Assembly: GCF_000612845.1 (NCBI RefSeq) | Contig: NZ_CCAT010000062.1 | Coordinates: 124,001-188,000, forward strand | Direction: 5' to 3' | DNA: 64,000 nucleotides | Origin: Clostridium ihumii AP5 | GTDB taxonomy: Bacteria; Bacillota; Clostridia; Clostridiales; Clostridiaceae | Shown: positions 45,217-54,054 of the stretch, piece after piece | Layout of the letters: each line of letters begins with the position of its first letter | Numbering within the stretch: the stretch's first letter is position 1 | The notes under the pieces: generated by a model | The model's database searches: none | Told to the model about the DNA's origin: nothing | What the model saw: the letters and a program-made list of their open reading frames with translations, nothing else | Translations under genes and position numbers: made by a program

Positions 45217-46923
45217 ATGAAGAATTTAGAAGATTTAAGAGTAGAATTAAATAAAATAGATGGTAAGAGTTATAAATTATATAAAACTTTAGAGGGACAA
45301 TATAATTTTAAAAACTACATATTAAGTATAGATCATGTTCAAGGTGATCCTTTTGCATCACCTTCAAGAGTTAGAGTAATAGTTAAACAAAATATAGCTA
45401 AGATTCCATTAGAGCTTTTTAAAACTAAAGAAAAAAATATAGCACTTTGTGATTATTTAACTAGAGAGTTTTATTACAATATAAATAAATGTGGAGAGAA
45501 AATACTTGGTTCAGGAAAGAGCGGATTAATTTCTATAAGTAGGTGTCCACAAGAAATACTTGAAAGAACATCAGTAATTGTAGATGAAGAAAAAATAGAA
45601 GCTAGATTTTATATAGGATTTCCTGCAAGGGGTAGAAGTATTTTAGGTAGAGAATTAGAGAAAATATTATATAATGTTTTACCAAGTATAGTTGAAAAAG
45701 CATTATTATATAAAAATATAAATCATAAAAGATTATTAGAAACTGTAAATTTAGTTGAAGATCAAGAATACATAAGAAATGAACTTGATAGTAGAGGATT
45801 AGTAGCCTTTATAGCCAATGGATCAATACTTCCTAGAGAAAGTGGAGTTTCTAGTAGACCATTAAAAAATGGGAAAGAGTTTATATCACCTAGAGAATTA
45901 GAAGTTGAATTTAAAACTAAAAATAATGGAATAATTAAAGGTATGGGTATAAAAAAAGGCATAACTTTAATTGTAGGTGGTGGATATCACGGAAAATCAA
46001 CATTGTTAAGGGCTTTAGAACTTGGTATATATAATCATATTAAAGGTGATGGTAGGGAATTTGTTATAACAAATAGATCAGCATTAAAAGTAAGAGCGGA
46101 AGATGGTAGAGCTATAACTAATACAGATATTTCACTATTTATAAATAATTTACCTAATGGGAAAGATACTATAAAGTTTAATACTGAAAATGCAAGTGGA
46201 AGTACATCAGAAGCTGCAAATATAGTTGAAGGAATAGAAAGTAAAGCAGAGGTAATTTTAATAGATGAAGATACTTCAGCTACAAATTTCATGATGAGAG
46301 ATGATTTAATGCAAAAATTAGTTTCTAAGGAAAAAGAACCAATCACTCCATTTATTGAAATAATGAAACCATTATATACTCAAAAGCAAATTTCAACAAT
46401 ATTAGTAGTGGGAAGTTGTGGAGATTTTTTTGACGTAGCTGACACAGTAATTCAAATGGATAATTACTTAGTAAAAGATGTTACAAAAATAGCAAAAGAT
46501 CTTAGTAGCGGTGCTATAATTAAAAGAATAAATGATAAAAATTTAAAATTATCATTTGATTTTAAAAGAAGAGTTAAAAAGGGAACTATTGAATATGGAC
46601 CTAAAGGTGTAAAAGTAAAAACTATAGGACTAGATACAATTGTTTTAAATAGAGAAGAAATAAATTTAAGAGCAGTTGAACAAATAGTTGACAATGAACA
46701 ATTAAATGCTATAAGCACAATAATGAAGTGGGCAGAAATAAACTTAATGGATAAAAATTTAACCTTTGAAAAAATGGTAGATGAAGTATTATTAGAAATA
46801 GATAGAAAAGGTCTTGTTTCATTAGAAAAAATAAAAGGTGGCAGTGGAAGTTTAGCACTTCCAAGAAAGCAAGAAATAATGTCAGCCTATAATAGGTATA
46901 GAAAATTAAAAATGCAAAATTAG
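45217..46923 (+). CDS. Predicted ATPase of the ABC class (COG3044 type)
   Basis: 568 residues. The N-terminal domain has IDHVQGDPFASPSRVRV, SISRCPQEILERTSV and ARFYIGFPARGRSILGRE, signatures of this family. The P-loop is LIVGGGYHGKSTLLRALELGIYNH and Walker B is AEVILIDEDTSATNFMMRD; the loop TENASGSTSEAANIVEGIE stands where the ABC signature is expected. Not a transporter subunit, as no permease is near. Family function is unknown, possibly nucleic-acid linked. Start after CAGGAGAAGCAT. Confidence 0.9.
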   Translation: MKNLEDLRVELNKIDGKSYKLYKTLEGQYNFKNYILSIDHVQGDPFASPSRVRVIVKQNIAKIPLELFKTKEKNIALCDYLTREFYYNINKCGEKILGSGKSGLISISRCPQEILERTSVIVDEEKIEARFYIGFPARGRSILGRELEKILYNVLPSIVEKALLYKNINHKRLLETVNLVEDQEYIRNELDSRGLVAFIANGSILPRESGVSSRPLKNGKEFISPRELEVEFKTKNNGIIKGMGIKKGITLIVGGGYHGKSTLLRALELGIYNHIKGDGREFVITNRSALKVRAEDGRAITNTDISLFINNLPNGKDTIKFNTENASGSTSEAANIVEGIESKAEVILIDEDTSATNFMMRDDLMQKLVSKEKEPITPFIEIMKPLYTQKQISTILVVGSCGDFFDVADTVIQMDNYLVKDVTKIAKDLSSGAIIKRINDKNLKLSFDFKRRVKKGTIEYGPKGVKVKTIGLDTIVLNREEINLRAVEQIVDNEQLNAISTIMKWAEINLMDKNLTFEKMVDEVLLEIDRKGLVSLEKIKGGSGSLALPRKQEIMSAYNRYRKLKMQN

Positions 46924-46941
46924 AAAAGGGATGTTAAATAC

Positions 46942-47325
46942 ATGTTTTTTATAGGAATATTTGGTATAGAAAATAAGAATAAAGAAATAAAGACATTATA
47001 TAATATAAGTTGTAAGAAATGTAATAAAATTATTAGTGGAAAACTTTTAAAGAGTTATAACTTTTTTCATTTCTTTTTTATACCTCTTTTTAAATGGAAT
47101 GAAAATTACTATATAAGGTGTTATGATTGCAATACTATATATAGCATACCTAAAGAAAAAGGAAAATCTATTGAAAAAGGAGAAAATATAGAAATAACAT
47201 ATTGGGATTTACATGAAGTAAATACTAATGAATATTACTATGAAAATGTATGTAAAAATTGTGGAAGAGATATAAATCCAAATTTTGAATATTGTCCTCA
47301 TTGTGGAAGTAAGATAAAGAATTAA
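46942..47325 (+). CDS. Zinc-ribbon domain protein
   Basis: 127 residues. Three CxxC pairs or clusters: CKKCNKIISGKLL, then RCYDCNTIYSI after a hydrophobic FFHFFFIPLFKWNENYY, and a C-terminal zinc ribbon CKNCGRDINPNFEYCPHCGSKI. This layout matches zinc_ribbon_15-type proteins. Role unknown; probably a metal-stabilised interaction module. Follows the ABC-class ATPase by 18 bp and is likely co-transcribed. Start after AAAAGGGATGTTAAATAC. Confidence 0.85.
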   Translation: MFFIGIFGIENKNKEIKTLYNISCKKCNKIISGKLLKSYNFFHFFFIPLFKWNENYYIRCYDCNTIYSIPKEKGKSIEKGENIEITYWDLHEVNTNEYYYENVCKNCGRDINPNFEYCPHCGSKIKN

Positions 47326-47352
47326 AGCTAGCAAATTTAAGCTAGCTTTAAT
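47322..47352. terminator. Bidirectional hairpin between convergent genes
   Basis: TTAAAGCTAGC and GCTAGCTTTAA, 11-bp stem at the end of the zinc-ribbon gene, facing the minus-strand decarboxylase. T tracts are weak. Confidence 0.65.
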
Positions 47353-47360
47353 TTATAGGA

Positions 47361-48996
47361 TTATTTATTTTCTTTCCAATCTTTAGCATATTCTTCGAAT
47401 AACTCATTGATTGCTTTTCCTATTAATGTATATTGCTCATCTTTCAAATTAGCAAGTGATACACGTATAGACCACTTAGGACCATTAAAGCCATCACCAT
47501 TTAGTAACACTATTCCATACCTTCTTGCAAGTTCAAGTAAAAACTTAATAGGACTACGATTGTTCTGCAGATACATTGCAAAATCTTCTCCATAAGCAAT
47601 TTTTGCCCAAACCAACAAGTCATATTCATTGTAATAAGATGTACTATGTTCATCTTTTTTCTTCATAGGTAAAGTAAGTAATTCATCGTAAACAAGTTTT
47701 TTTCGTCTGTAGCAAATGTCTTTGGTTTGCTTTTTATATCTATCATCTTCATCTATTAATGCAAATGCTGAAAAAATAGCCATTTGAACTTGTTGAGGTG
47801 TTGAAAGTCCTGCCGTATGATTCAATGCAACTTGTCTGCTGTCTGCAACTATTCTATCAATAAATGGTATGCTTTCTGGATTAGATGTTAATGAACTATA
47901 TCTAGAAATTAAATCGTCTGTATCACTTTTTGGTAGTTCCTTAATAAGGGTGTTAAATACATTGTTTTTAGCTAAAGCTATAACACCAAGTCTCCAACCT
48001 GTAGCACCAAAATATTTAGAAAATGAGTAAATACCTAAAGTGTTATAAGGCATAGTAATCATAAAAGATTTAAAGTTATTAGCAAAAGTTCCATAAACAT
48101 CATCAGTGACAATCATTAAATTAGGATTATATTCTTTTACAATTGATTTAATATATTCCATAGATTCATCATTTATTGCTACAGAAGGAGGATTACTTGG
48201 GTTAACTATACCTAAAAGTTTTATGTTAGGATCCTTAAGTTTATCAAGTTCAGATTTTGGATATTGCCAAGTATGTCTACCATCTTCATTTAATTCAGAA
48301 GCATGTATTTCTGTAACGTTAAAGTCATATCTGGATAGTTCTGGAATTTCCAAATAAGGTGTAAATATAGGAACCATCAAAGCAATATGAGATTTTTTTT
48401 TGTAATAAATGATTAGCTATAAGTGAATCAAAAGTATAACATACAGCAGCAGTTCCACCTTCAACTGCAAATAAATCATGACTTTGTATACAAGGTATAT
48501 TCCCACCCATTTCTTTTATTAAATAATCATGAACAACCTTTTCAATTCTCATAAGCATTCTATCAGGTACAGGATAATTGTCTCCTATAATACCATCTAC
48601 TAATTCAAATACCCAAGAGTCACCTTCAAAGTCATATTTTTTTATACCAAATTCTATAATTTTATCTAAAAGATCTATTCCATGTGCAATTTTATTTTCA
48701 TTTACAAAGGCTTTAAAACGATTGTAAATTCCAGGTTTTTCAGGCATGCCAGCTAAATCATTATCACACCAGGTTCTTTTGGTTTCAGAAACAGCAAAAT
48801 GTCCAAGTGTAAAGAAAGCATCTCTTGGAGTAGAAGCTGTCCAGTTAGGATTACCTCTGCCTGCATTCAAAAAAATTTCCACACCTTTTTTTTGAGAGTC
48901 TAATGCTAAATCAATTAACTTATCTTTTAGTTCAAAGGGACTTAGGTTTTTAAGTTTTTCAATAAAATCTTCATCATCTTTATAAAGTTTATTCAT
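47361..48996 (-). pseudogene. asdA: Aspartate 4-decarboxylase (AsdA/AspD) gene with a +1 frameshift
   Basis: The N-terminal part (48996 down to the frame end at 48325) reads MNKLYKDDEDFIEKLKNLSPFELKDK, GVEIFLNAGRGNPNW and so on. The C-terminal part (to 47361) reads VPIFTPYLEIPEL, LLGIVNPSNPPSVAI, DDVYGTF, the PLP lysine in YSFSKYFGATGWRLG and a C-terminal RVSLAN. Together they equal a full bifunctional aspartate transaminase/4-decarboxylase of about 540 residues, which makes alanine and CO2 from aspartate. An A9 tract (48393-48401) holds one base too many: with eight the frame reads QKKSHIALMVPIF without a break. It could be real decay, phase variation, transcriptional slippage or a sequencing error. 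Start after GGAGTGTATTAT. Confidence 0.88.
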
Positions 48997-49020
48997 ATAA
49001 TACACTCCATTTCAAATTTA

Positions 49021-50682
49021 TTAAAAAAAGAATATAAGTATTGAGCCCCAAATAGTAAGCACAATATTACTTACTGCATATGTAACTGTATATCCAAGTA
49101 CAGGAATATTACTTTTAGATTTTTCACAAATTGCGCCAACAGCTGCAGTTGTTGTCATTGAACCAGCACAAGCACCTAAGATTATTGGAACTTTCCATTT
49201 GAATATATATTTTCCAATTAGAATTCCAACAATTATTGGAATGGTTGTGACTACAATTCCTGCAATTAAAAAACTTATTCCAGATGTTTTTATTCCAGAT
49301 ACAAATCCAGGACCAGCATTTATGCCAACAACAGCAACAAAAGCTGTTAAACCTACATTGCTTAGAAACCATGTAGTTCCAATAGGAATATGACCTATTT
49401 GTGGACGGCGAGAATGTATAAATCCAAATATAAGTCCCATAATGAGAGCACCACCACTAGTAGATAAATTAATTTTAATGCCTCCTAGCACTAAAGAAGG
49501 AATACCAATTAATCCTCCTAGAAGAATTCCTAGACTAACAAATATCATATCTGTTTCTGAAGTATGAAAAATAGGTGTTCCAATTTTATATGATAGATTT
49601 TCAATAATATCCTTAGGACCACTTAGAGTTAATATATCTTTATCATAAAAAAGATCTTCACCATTACTATTAAGTTTAGAAATATACACTCCACGAGTTA
49701 GTGTAGATTTTTTTATGAAATCTATTGATTTTCCTATAACTTTTTTAGATTTCACATAAACACTTAAATTTTCAGTAGGAAAGTTTAATAAGGATAAATC
49801 AAAAATTTCTTTTCCAAGAGAAGATAGTGAAATATTTTTCATGTCATTGCTTTTAAAAGAAAAAACAATTTTATCTCCCAAATTTAAAATTGTATCTTCT
49901 TTAGCTGTAAAAATACTATTATTATGCTTTATACGTATTATAAATGAACGTACAGCATTAGTAGACACAGTTTTTTCTATATCTAAAACTGACTTACCAG
50001 CAAAGTGTTCATCAATTACAAAAGCTCTATATTCAATGTCTGATATATTAGAATTCAAATTAGATGAAATATCTGGATTTTTAAAATTGCTTTCTATAAT
50101 TTTACATTCATCTTCTAAATTTACACCTAGAATCTTAGGTGCAATTGTAGAAAGAATAAAAACGGTACCAGCTGTTCCAAATATATAAGTTACAGCATAG
50201 CCAACAGGAACAAAATCCATCATGTTTTTTATTTCATTAGAAGGTAAAGATAATTTTGAAATGCTATCTTGGGCAACACCAATTATTGAAGATTGCGTTA
50301 ATGCACCAGCAGCTAAACCAGTTGCTTGACCAGCATTATAGCCAAGTAGTTTCCCCACAATTACTGTAGATATAAGACCAGAAATACAAACAATTATAGC
50401 AAAAATAACTTGAGGAATACCGTCTTTTCTTAAACCTTTAAAAAATTGTGGACCTGAATTATATCCTAAAGTAAATAAAAATAAAAGAAAAAATACTGAT
50501 TTAACAGTTGGGTTTATGGTTATATTTAATTGACCTATAACAACACCTGTAATTAAAACACCAGTTACTGACCCAATTTTAAATGAACCTATTTTAATTT
50601 TTCCAACAGCATAACCAATTGCTAAAGTTAGAAACAGTGCAAGTTCAGGATAAGCTCTTATAGAATTTATAAACCAAGTCAT
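49021..50682 (-). CDS. aspT: Aspartate:alanine antiporter AspT
   Basis: About 553 residues of the AAEx family. Two membrane halves of about five helices each surround a soluble stretch with TrkA-C-like domains (YRAFVIDEHFAGKSVLDIEK, VIGKSIDFIKKSTLTRGVYISKL). Family repeats are GYNSGPQFFKGLRKDGIPQV and VGINAGPGFVSGIKTSG, one in each half, plus GALTQSSIIGVA and GSMTTTAAVGAI. It exchanges external aspartate for internal alanine, and with the decarboxylase next door generates a proton motive force. I chose the ATG at 50682 after GAAGTGGTGAAATAT; a GTG lies four codons earlier. The decarboxylase gene follows by 25 bp. Confidence 0.94.
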   Translation of the reverse strand: MTWFINSIRAYPELALFLTLAIGYAVGKIKIGSFKIGSVTGVLITGVVIGQLNITINPTVKSVFFLLFLFTLGYNSGPQFFKGLRKDGIPQVIFAIIVCISGLISTVIVGKLLGYNAGQATGLAAGALTQSSIIGVAQDSISKLSLPSNEIKNMMDFVPVGYAVTYIFGTAGTVFILSTIAPKILGVNLEDECKIIESNFKNPDISSNLNSNISDIEYRAFVIDEHFAGKSVLDIEKTVSTNAVRSFIIRIKHNNSIFTAKEDTILNLGDKIVFSFKSNDMKNISLSSLGKEIFDLSLLNFPTENLSVYVKSKKVIGKSIDFIKKSTLTRGVYISKLNSNGEDLFYDKDILTLSGPKDIIENLSYKIGTPIFHTSETDMIFVSLGILLGGLIGIPSLVLGGIKINLSTSGGALIMGLIFGFIHSRRPQIGHIPIGTTWFLSNVGLTAFVAVVGINAGPGFVSGIKTSGISFLIAGIVVTTIPIIVGILIGKYIFKWKVPIILGACAGSMTTTAAVGAICEKSKSNIPVLGYTVTYAVSNIVLTIWGSILIFFF

Positions 50683-50844
50683 ATATTTCACCACTTCTCT
50701 CTAATTCATTATAAGTTTAGATTTTCAAGAATTAGTATTTCTTAAATGGTTTAAAAATATTATGATATTAGTAAATATATAAATTGTATAAATTTAAAAT
50801 TTAATATATTATAATGATAATAGAGTTTAAAAAGGAGAAGATTT

Positions 50845-51303
50845 ATGAAGTTAGCAGAAGCTTTAATTTTACGAAGTGATTTGCAAAAAAGAATTGCAAT
50901 ATTAAAAGATAGACTTATTAGAAATGCAAAGGTACAAGAAGGAGATAATCCAGCTGAAAATCCTCAAAGTTTACTAAATGAGTTAAGTAAAAACTTAAAT
51001 GAATTAGAAATAATTATAAATAAAATAAATAGAACTAATAGCAATACAATTATAGATAATGAGTTATGTCTTTCAGATTTAATAAATAAAAGAGAATTAT
51101 TAGGAAAGAAAACTAAAATATTAAGAGATTTAGTAGAAGCAGCTACTATACAATTTGATAGGTATTCACAAAAAGAAGTTAAATTTTATAGTACAGTAAA
51201 TGTTTCTGAATTACAAAAAGAAATTGATAAAATTTCAAAAGAATATAGAGAGACAGATACAAAACTTCAAGGAATGAATTGGAATATAGATTTAATAGAA
51301 TAG
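50845..51303 (+). CDS. DIP1984-family protein
   Basis: 152 residues, largely alpha-helical coiled coil. It begins MKLAEALILRSDLQKRIAILKDRLIRNAKVQEGD, a pattern typical of the DIP1984/septicolysin group, continues NPQSLLNELSKNLNELEIIINKINRTN and ends with a third helix. No signal peptide. The function is unknown. Start after AAGGAGAAGATTT. Divergent from aspT. Confidence 0.88.
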   Translation: MKLAEALILRSDLQKRIAILKDRLIRNAKVQEGDNPAENPQSLLNELSKNLNELEIIINKINRTNSNTIIDNELCLSDLINKRELLGKKTKILRDLVEAATIQFDRYSQKEVKFYSTVNVSELQKEIDKISKEYRETDTKLQGMNWNIDLIE

Positions 51304-51584
51304 TATTAAAGTTGGTAGCTTATATTAAAGTGAGTACAAACCTGAATCTAGCAGGAGAAATCTAGAATGATTATATACAGGATAAGCTTTGGAGTAAGCC
51401 TAATAATTATAAAGTACACTCAGTAATGTTACAAAGGTACAGAAAGCTTTTAAAAGTGAGTACAATTTACAGGCATTTTGCAATTTACAACCAAGTACTA
51501 ATTAATTTAAGTGAGGGAGGGAAGAGGGAGCTACTTTAATTATAACTATAATAATCGGAAGATTTGAAAAAAATAAAAAATTAA
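51304..51584. other. Unexplained, possibly structured spacer
   Basis: No gene. TGAGT (51331-51335) can close with ACTCA (51418-51422), enclosing smaller stems such as CCTG/CAGG and TCTAG/CTAGA. The 13-mer AAAGTGAGTACAA occurs twice (51327-51339 and 51453-51465). It does not match the riboswitch cores I know. GC content is a little higher than in other spacers. A decayed acetyltransferase gene follows. Confidence 0.4.
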
Positions 51585-51881
51585 GTGTAACTCTTCTTTT
51601 GCCATTGAACTTAAAGATACAAAAAAAGTTATTGGATTTATGATAAATAAGAAATATTGGAATAATGGTTATGAATTGAAATTATAAGAATATTTTTAAA
51701 ATATTTATTTCATAAGTTAAATGTAGATTTAGTATGGACTAGTCATTATGATTTTAATTATAAGTCAGCTAAGGTGATTTAAAAAAATAGGTTTAAATAC
51801 AAATTTAGTAAAGAAAATGTTAAAGAATTATTTTATTTAATAACTAAAGAGGAATATGATTATAATAATATAGGAAAATAA
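51560..51881 (+). pseudogene. Decayed GNAT acetyltransferase gene
   Basis: One frame reads AIELKDTKKVIGFMINKKYWNNGYELKL and stops. A shifted frame continues FLKYLFHKLNVDLVWTSHY, then DFNYKSAKVI, a stop, and KNRFKYKFSKENVKELFYLI. Joined, these give the usual GNAT run: IGFMINKKYWNNGY, LKYLF, NxxSAKVIxKxRFKY. At least one frameshift and one in-frame stop interrupt it, and the N-terminus is missing or scrambled. Confidence 0.75.
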
Positions 51882-51951
51882 ATTATGTATTTAAATCATG
51901 AATCAATTATAAATTTTACAATAAGTTTAATTATCAAAAAGGAGCTTAATT

Positions 51952-53106
51952 ATGGAAAATAAAAAACAAAGTATTATTCCTTATGGTGAACTTGGTATTA
52001 TAGCATTAGAAAGCTGTAGAGAATTAGGTGAAAAAATATGTACTCATATTGCTAACATGAGGTTGGAAAATGCAAATGATGAAAAAATTATAAATGAAAA
52101 GGCTAAAACTTTTTTCATTTCAATTGAAGAAATCAGATTTTCCAATGGTGAGGGAAAGGTTAAAATTTCAGAAAGTGTAAGAGGAAAAGACATATATATC
52201 CTTGCAGATATAGGAAACTATAGTTGTACTTATAAAATGTTTGGTTTTACAAATCATAAAGGACCAGATGAACATTTTCAAGATATAAAAAGAGTAGTTT
52301 CAGCAATTGGTGGAAGAGCTAGAAAAGTTACTGTAATTATGCCAATGCTATATGAGGCTAGACAACATAAAAGAAAAGGAAGAGAATCACTAGATTGTGC
52401 AATTGGACTTCAAGAATTAGAAAGACTAGGAGTTGAAGAAATATTAACTTTTGATGTTCATGACCCTACAATACAAAATGCAATACCATTAAGTTCTTTA
52501 GTTAACATATATCCTACTTATGAAATTTTAAAAACATTTTTAAAAACAGAAAAGGATGTTCTTGTAGATAAATCTAAGATGATTGTTATAAGTCCTGATA
52601 CAGGAGCTATGGATAGAGCAGTATATTATTCAAGTGTTTTAGGACTTGATGTTGGATTATTTTATAAGAGAAGAGATCATACCAAAGTAGTTCATGGAAA
52701 GAACCCAATTGTTGAACATGAATATATGGGAAGACCAATAGAAAATCAAAATATATTGATTGTAGATGATATGATAGCATCTGGTGAATCAATTTTTGAT
52801 ATTGCTGTAGAATTAAAAAAGAGAAATGCTAAAAATATTTATGTATCAACAACTTTTGCACTTTTTACAGAAGGTGCAGAAAAATTTGAAAAATTTCATA
52901 AAGAAGGGATTATAAATAAAGTCTATTCAACTAATTTAACATACATTCCAAAAGAAATTAAAGATAGAGAATGGTTTAAGGAAGTGGATATGTCAGAATT
53001 TCTTGCAAGAATTGTAAATCAACTTAATTATGATAAATCTATATCATCACTATTAGATGCAACAGAAAGCATTCAAAAACTATTAAAAAAGATAAATAAT
53101 AAATAA
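51952..53106 (+). CDS. Ribose-phosphate pyrophosphokinase, extended paralogue
   Basis: 384 residues, about 70 more than the usual PRPP synthetase. Core motifs are present: LTFDVHDPTIQNAI (ATP/Mg loop), FYKRRDHTK (catalytic loop), ISPDTGAMDRA and the PRPP-binding ILIVDDMIASGESIFD. The additions include an N-terminal segment (SIIPYGELGIIALESCRELGEKI) and a C-terminal helix. FDLHA is changed to FDVHD. It is probably the second, long clostridial form; the housekeeping prs usually sits beside glmU. Start after AAAAGGAGCTTAATT. Makes PRPP for nucleotide synthesis, or a related pyrophosphate transfer. Confidence 0.9.
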   Translation: MENKKQSIIPYGELGIIALESCRELGEKICTHIANMRLENANDEKIINEKAKTFFISIEEIRFSNGEGKVKISESVRGKDIYILADIGNYSCTYKMFGFTNHKGPDEHFQDIKRVVSAIGGRARKVTVIMPMLYEARQHKRKGRESLDCAIGLQELERLGVEEILTFDVHDPTIQNAIPLSSLVNIYPTYEILKTFLKTEKDVLVDKSKMIVISPDTGAMDRAVYYSSVLGLDVGLFYKRRDHTKVVHGKNPIVEHEYMGRPIENQNILIVDDMIASGESIFDIAVELKKRNAKNIYVSTTFALFTEGAEKFEKFHKEGIINKVYSTNLTYIPKEIKDREWFKEVDMSEFLARIVNQLNYDKSISSLLDATESIQKLLKKINNK

Positions 53107-53162
53107 ATAAATAAGTACATCGTTTTATAGGTCAATATTTAAAATGATGTACTTATTTATTT
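53107..53162 (+). terminator. Intrinsic terminator
   Basis: AAATAAGTACATC and GATGTACTTATTT long stem with a central loop, directly after the PRPP synthetase paralogue. Confidence 0.85.
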
Positions 53163-53334
53163 AATTTAGTTTACATAATTATAATTAAGACGTTTAAAAT
53201 TAACGTAAACTAAAAAAATAATTTGCAAAAAATTAATATAAAAATTAGTAGTAACATAGTGTATAATGTATATTATTAAAAAATAGATAAATAATATTTA
53301 ATATTTATACATAACAAAAGAAGAAGGTGGCATT

Positions 53335-53940
53335 TTGAAAAAAGGAAAAATTTTAAGTGTAATATCTATAGTATTAATAACTATATCATTAGTTGGATGT
53401 ACTGGAAAAAATGAAAAGAAATATAATTATACAGAGATTGAAGCAAATCTTAATAATGGAGATTATAAAATAGAGTATAATAATGATGATAGATTTTTCA
53501 AATCAGAAGTTAATCCAACTACAGAAAGTGAAAAAGTAATTTTAGATTTATTCAAAGTAACTATTAGTGATGAATACGATAAGTTTAAGGATTTATATGT
53601 TCAAAGTGATCTTTATAAAGACTATCCAAATGTTTATAAAGAAAGTTTTGAAAAAGGAATGTATACTGAAGCAATAGTAGTTCATAACATGAAAATATTG
53701 AACAAAGATGAGTATACAAAAGATTCTAAAAGCAAAACTTATTATGCTTACATGGATAAATTAAAAGAATTGAATCCAGCGGAATATCAAATTGTAGAAG
53801 TAAAATATACTACAAAACTTACAGAGAAATATGATGAAAAAGCAAAATGGGGTAGTGGTACATGGGTTAGATATTATGTTGTTGTAAAAGAAACTAAAGA
53901 TGCACCATGGAGAGTTTTTGATATATATGGACATGAATAA
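53335..53940 (+). CDS. Lipoprotein, paralogue of the one at 24399-25127
   Basis: 201 residues. The signal peptide ends in the lipobox LVGCTG. The mature domain carries FKSEVNPTTESEKVILDLFKVTISDEYDKFKDLYVQSDLY, LNPAEYQIVEVKYTTKLTEK, TWVRYYVVVKE and VFDIYGHE, matching the 24.4-kb protein along its whole length but without the long Lys/Asn linker. TTG start at 53335 after AAGAAGGTGGCATT. Surface lipoprotein of unknown role. Confidence 0.82.
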   Translation: MKKGKILSVISIVLITISLVGCTGKNEKKYNYTEIEANLNNGDYKIEYNNDDRFFKSEVNPTTESEKVILDLFKVTISDEYDKFKDLYVQSDLYKDYPNVYKESFEKGMYTEAIVVHNMKILNKDEYTKDSKSKTYYAYMDKLKELNPAEYQIVEVKYTTKLTEKYDEKAKWGSGTWVRYYVVVKETKDAPWRVFDIYGHE

Positions 53941-53955
53941 AGTTTAAATATATAT

Positions 53956-53994
53956 AAATATCTAGTGATAAAATTTCACTAGATATTTTTTTGT
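53956..53994 (+). terminator. Intrinsic terminator
   Basis: AAATATCTAGTG and CACTAGATATTT stem with T tract after the lipoprotein gene. Confidence 0.93.
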
Positions 53995-54054
53995 TAATTT
54001 TTAGTGTATAATGGAAATAGATTATATATTTTAGATAGACAGTTAGGTGATAGA

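Noticed and set aside
49124-49372. Minus-strand frame rich in Cys, Trp and Asn (82 codons)
   Set aside because: It overlaps the aspT coding sequence on the same strand in another frame; no ribosome binding site, and its odd composition follows from the aspT codons.
49841-50188. 115-codon plus-strand frame
   Set aside because: Antisense of aspT, no ribosome binding site and no recognisable motif.
51304-51560. Known riboswitch or T-box in the spacer
   Set aside because: None of the cores I can recall (T-box, SAM, lysine, cyclic-di-GMP, guanidine, THF, cobalamin) fits; recorded instead as unassigned structure.
53165-53212. Second terminator or attenuator before the 53-kb lipoprotein gene
   Set aside because: TTTAGTTTAC and GTAAACTAAA can pair across a long loop but the T run is on the wrong side for either strand.
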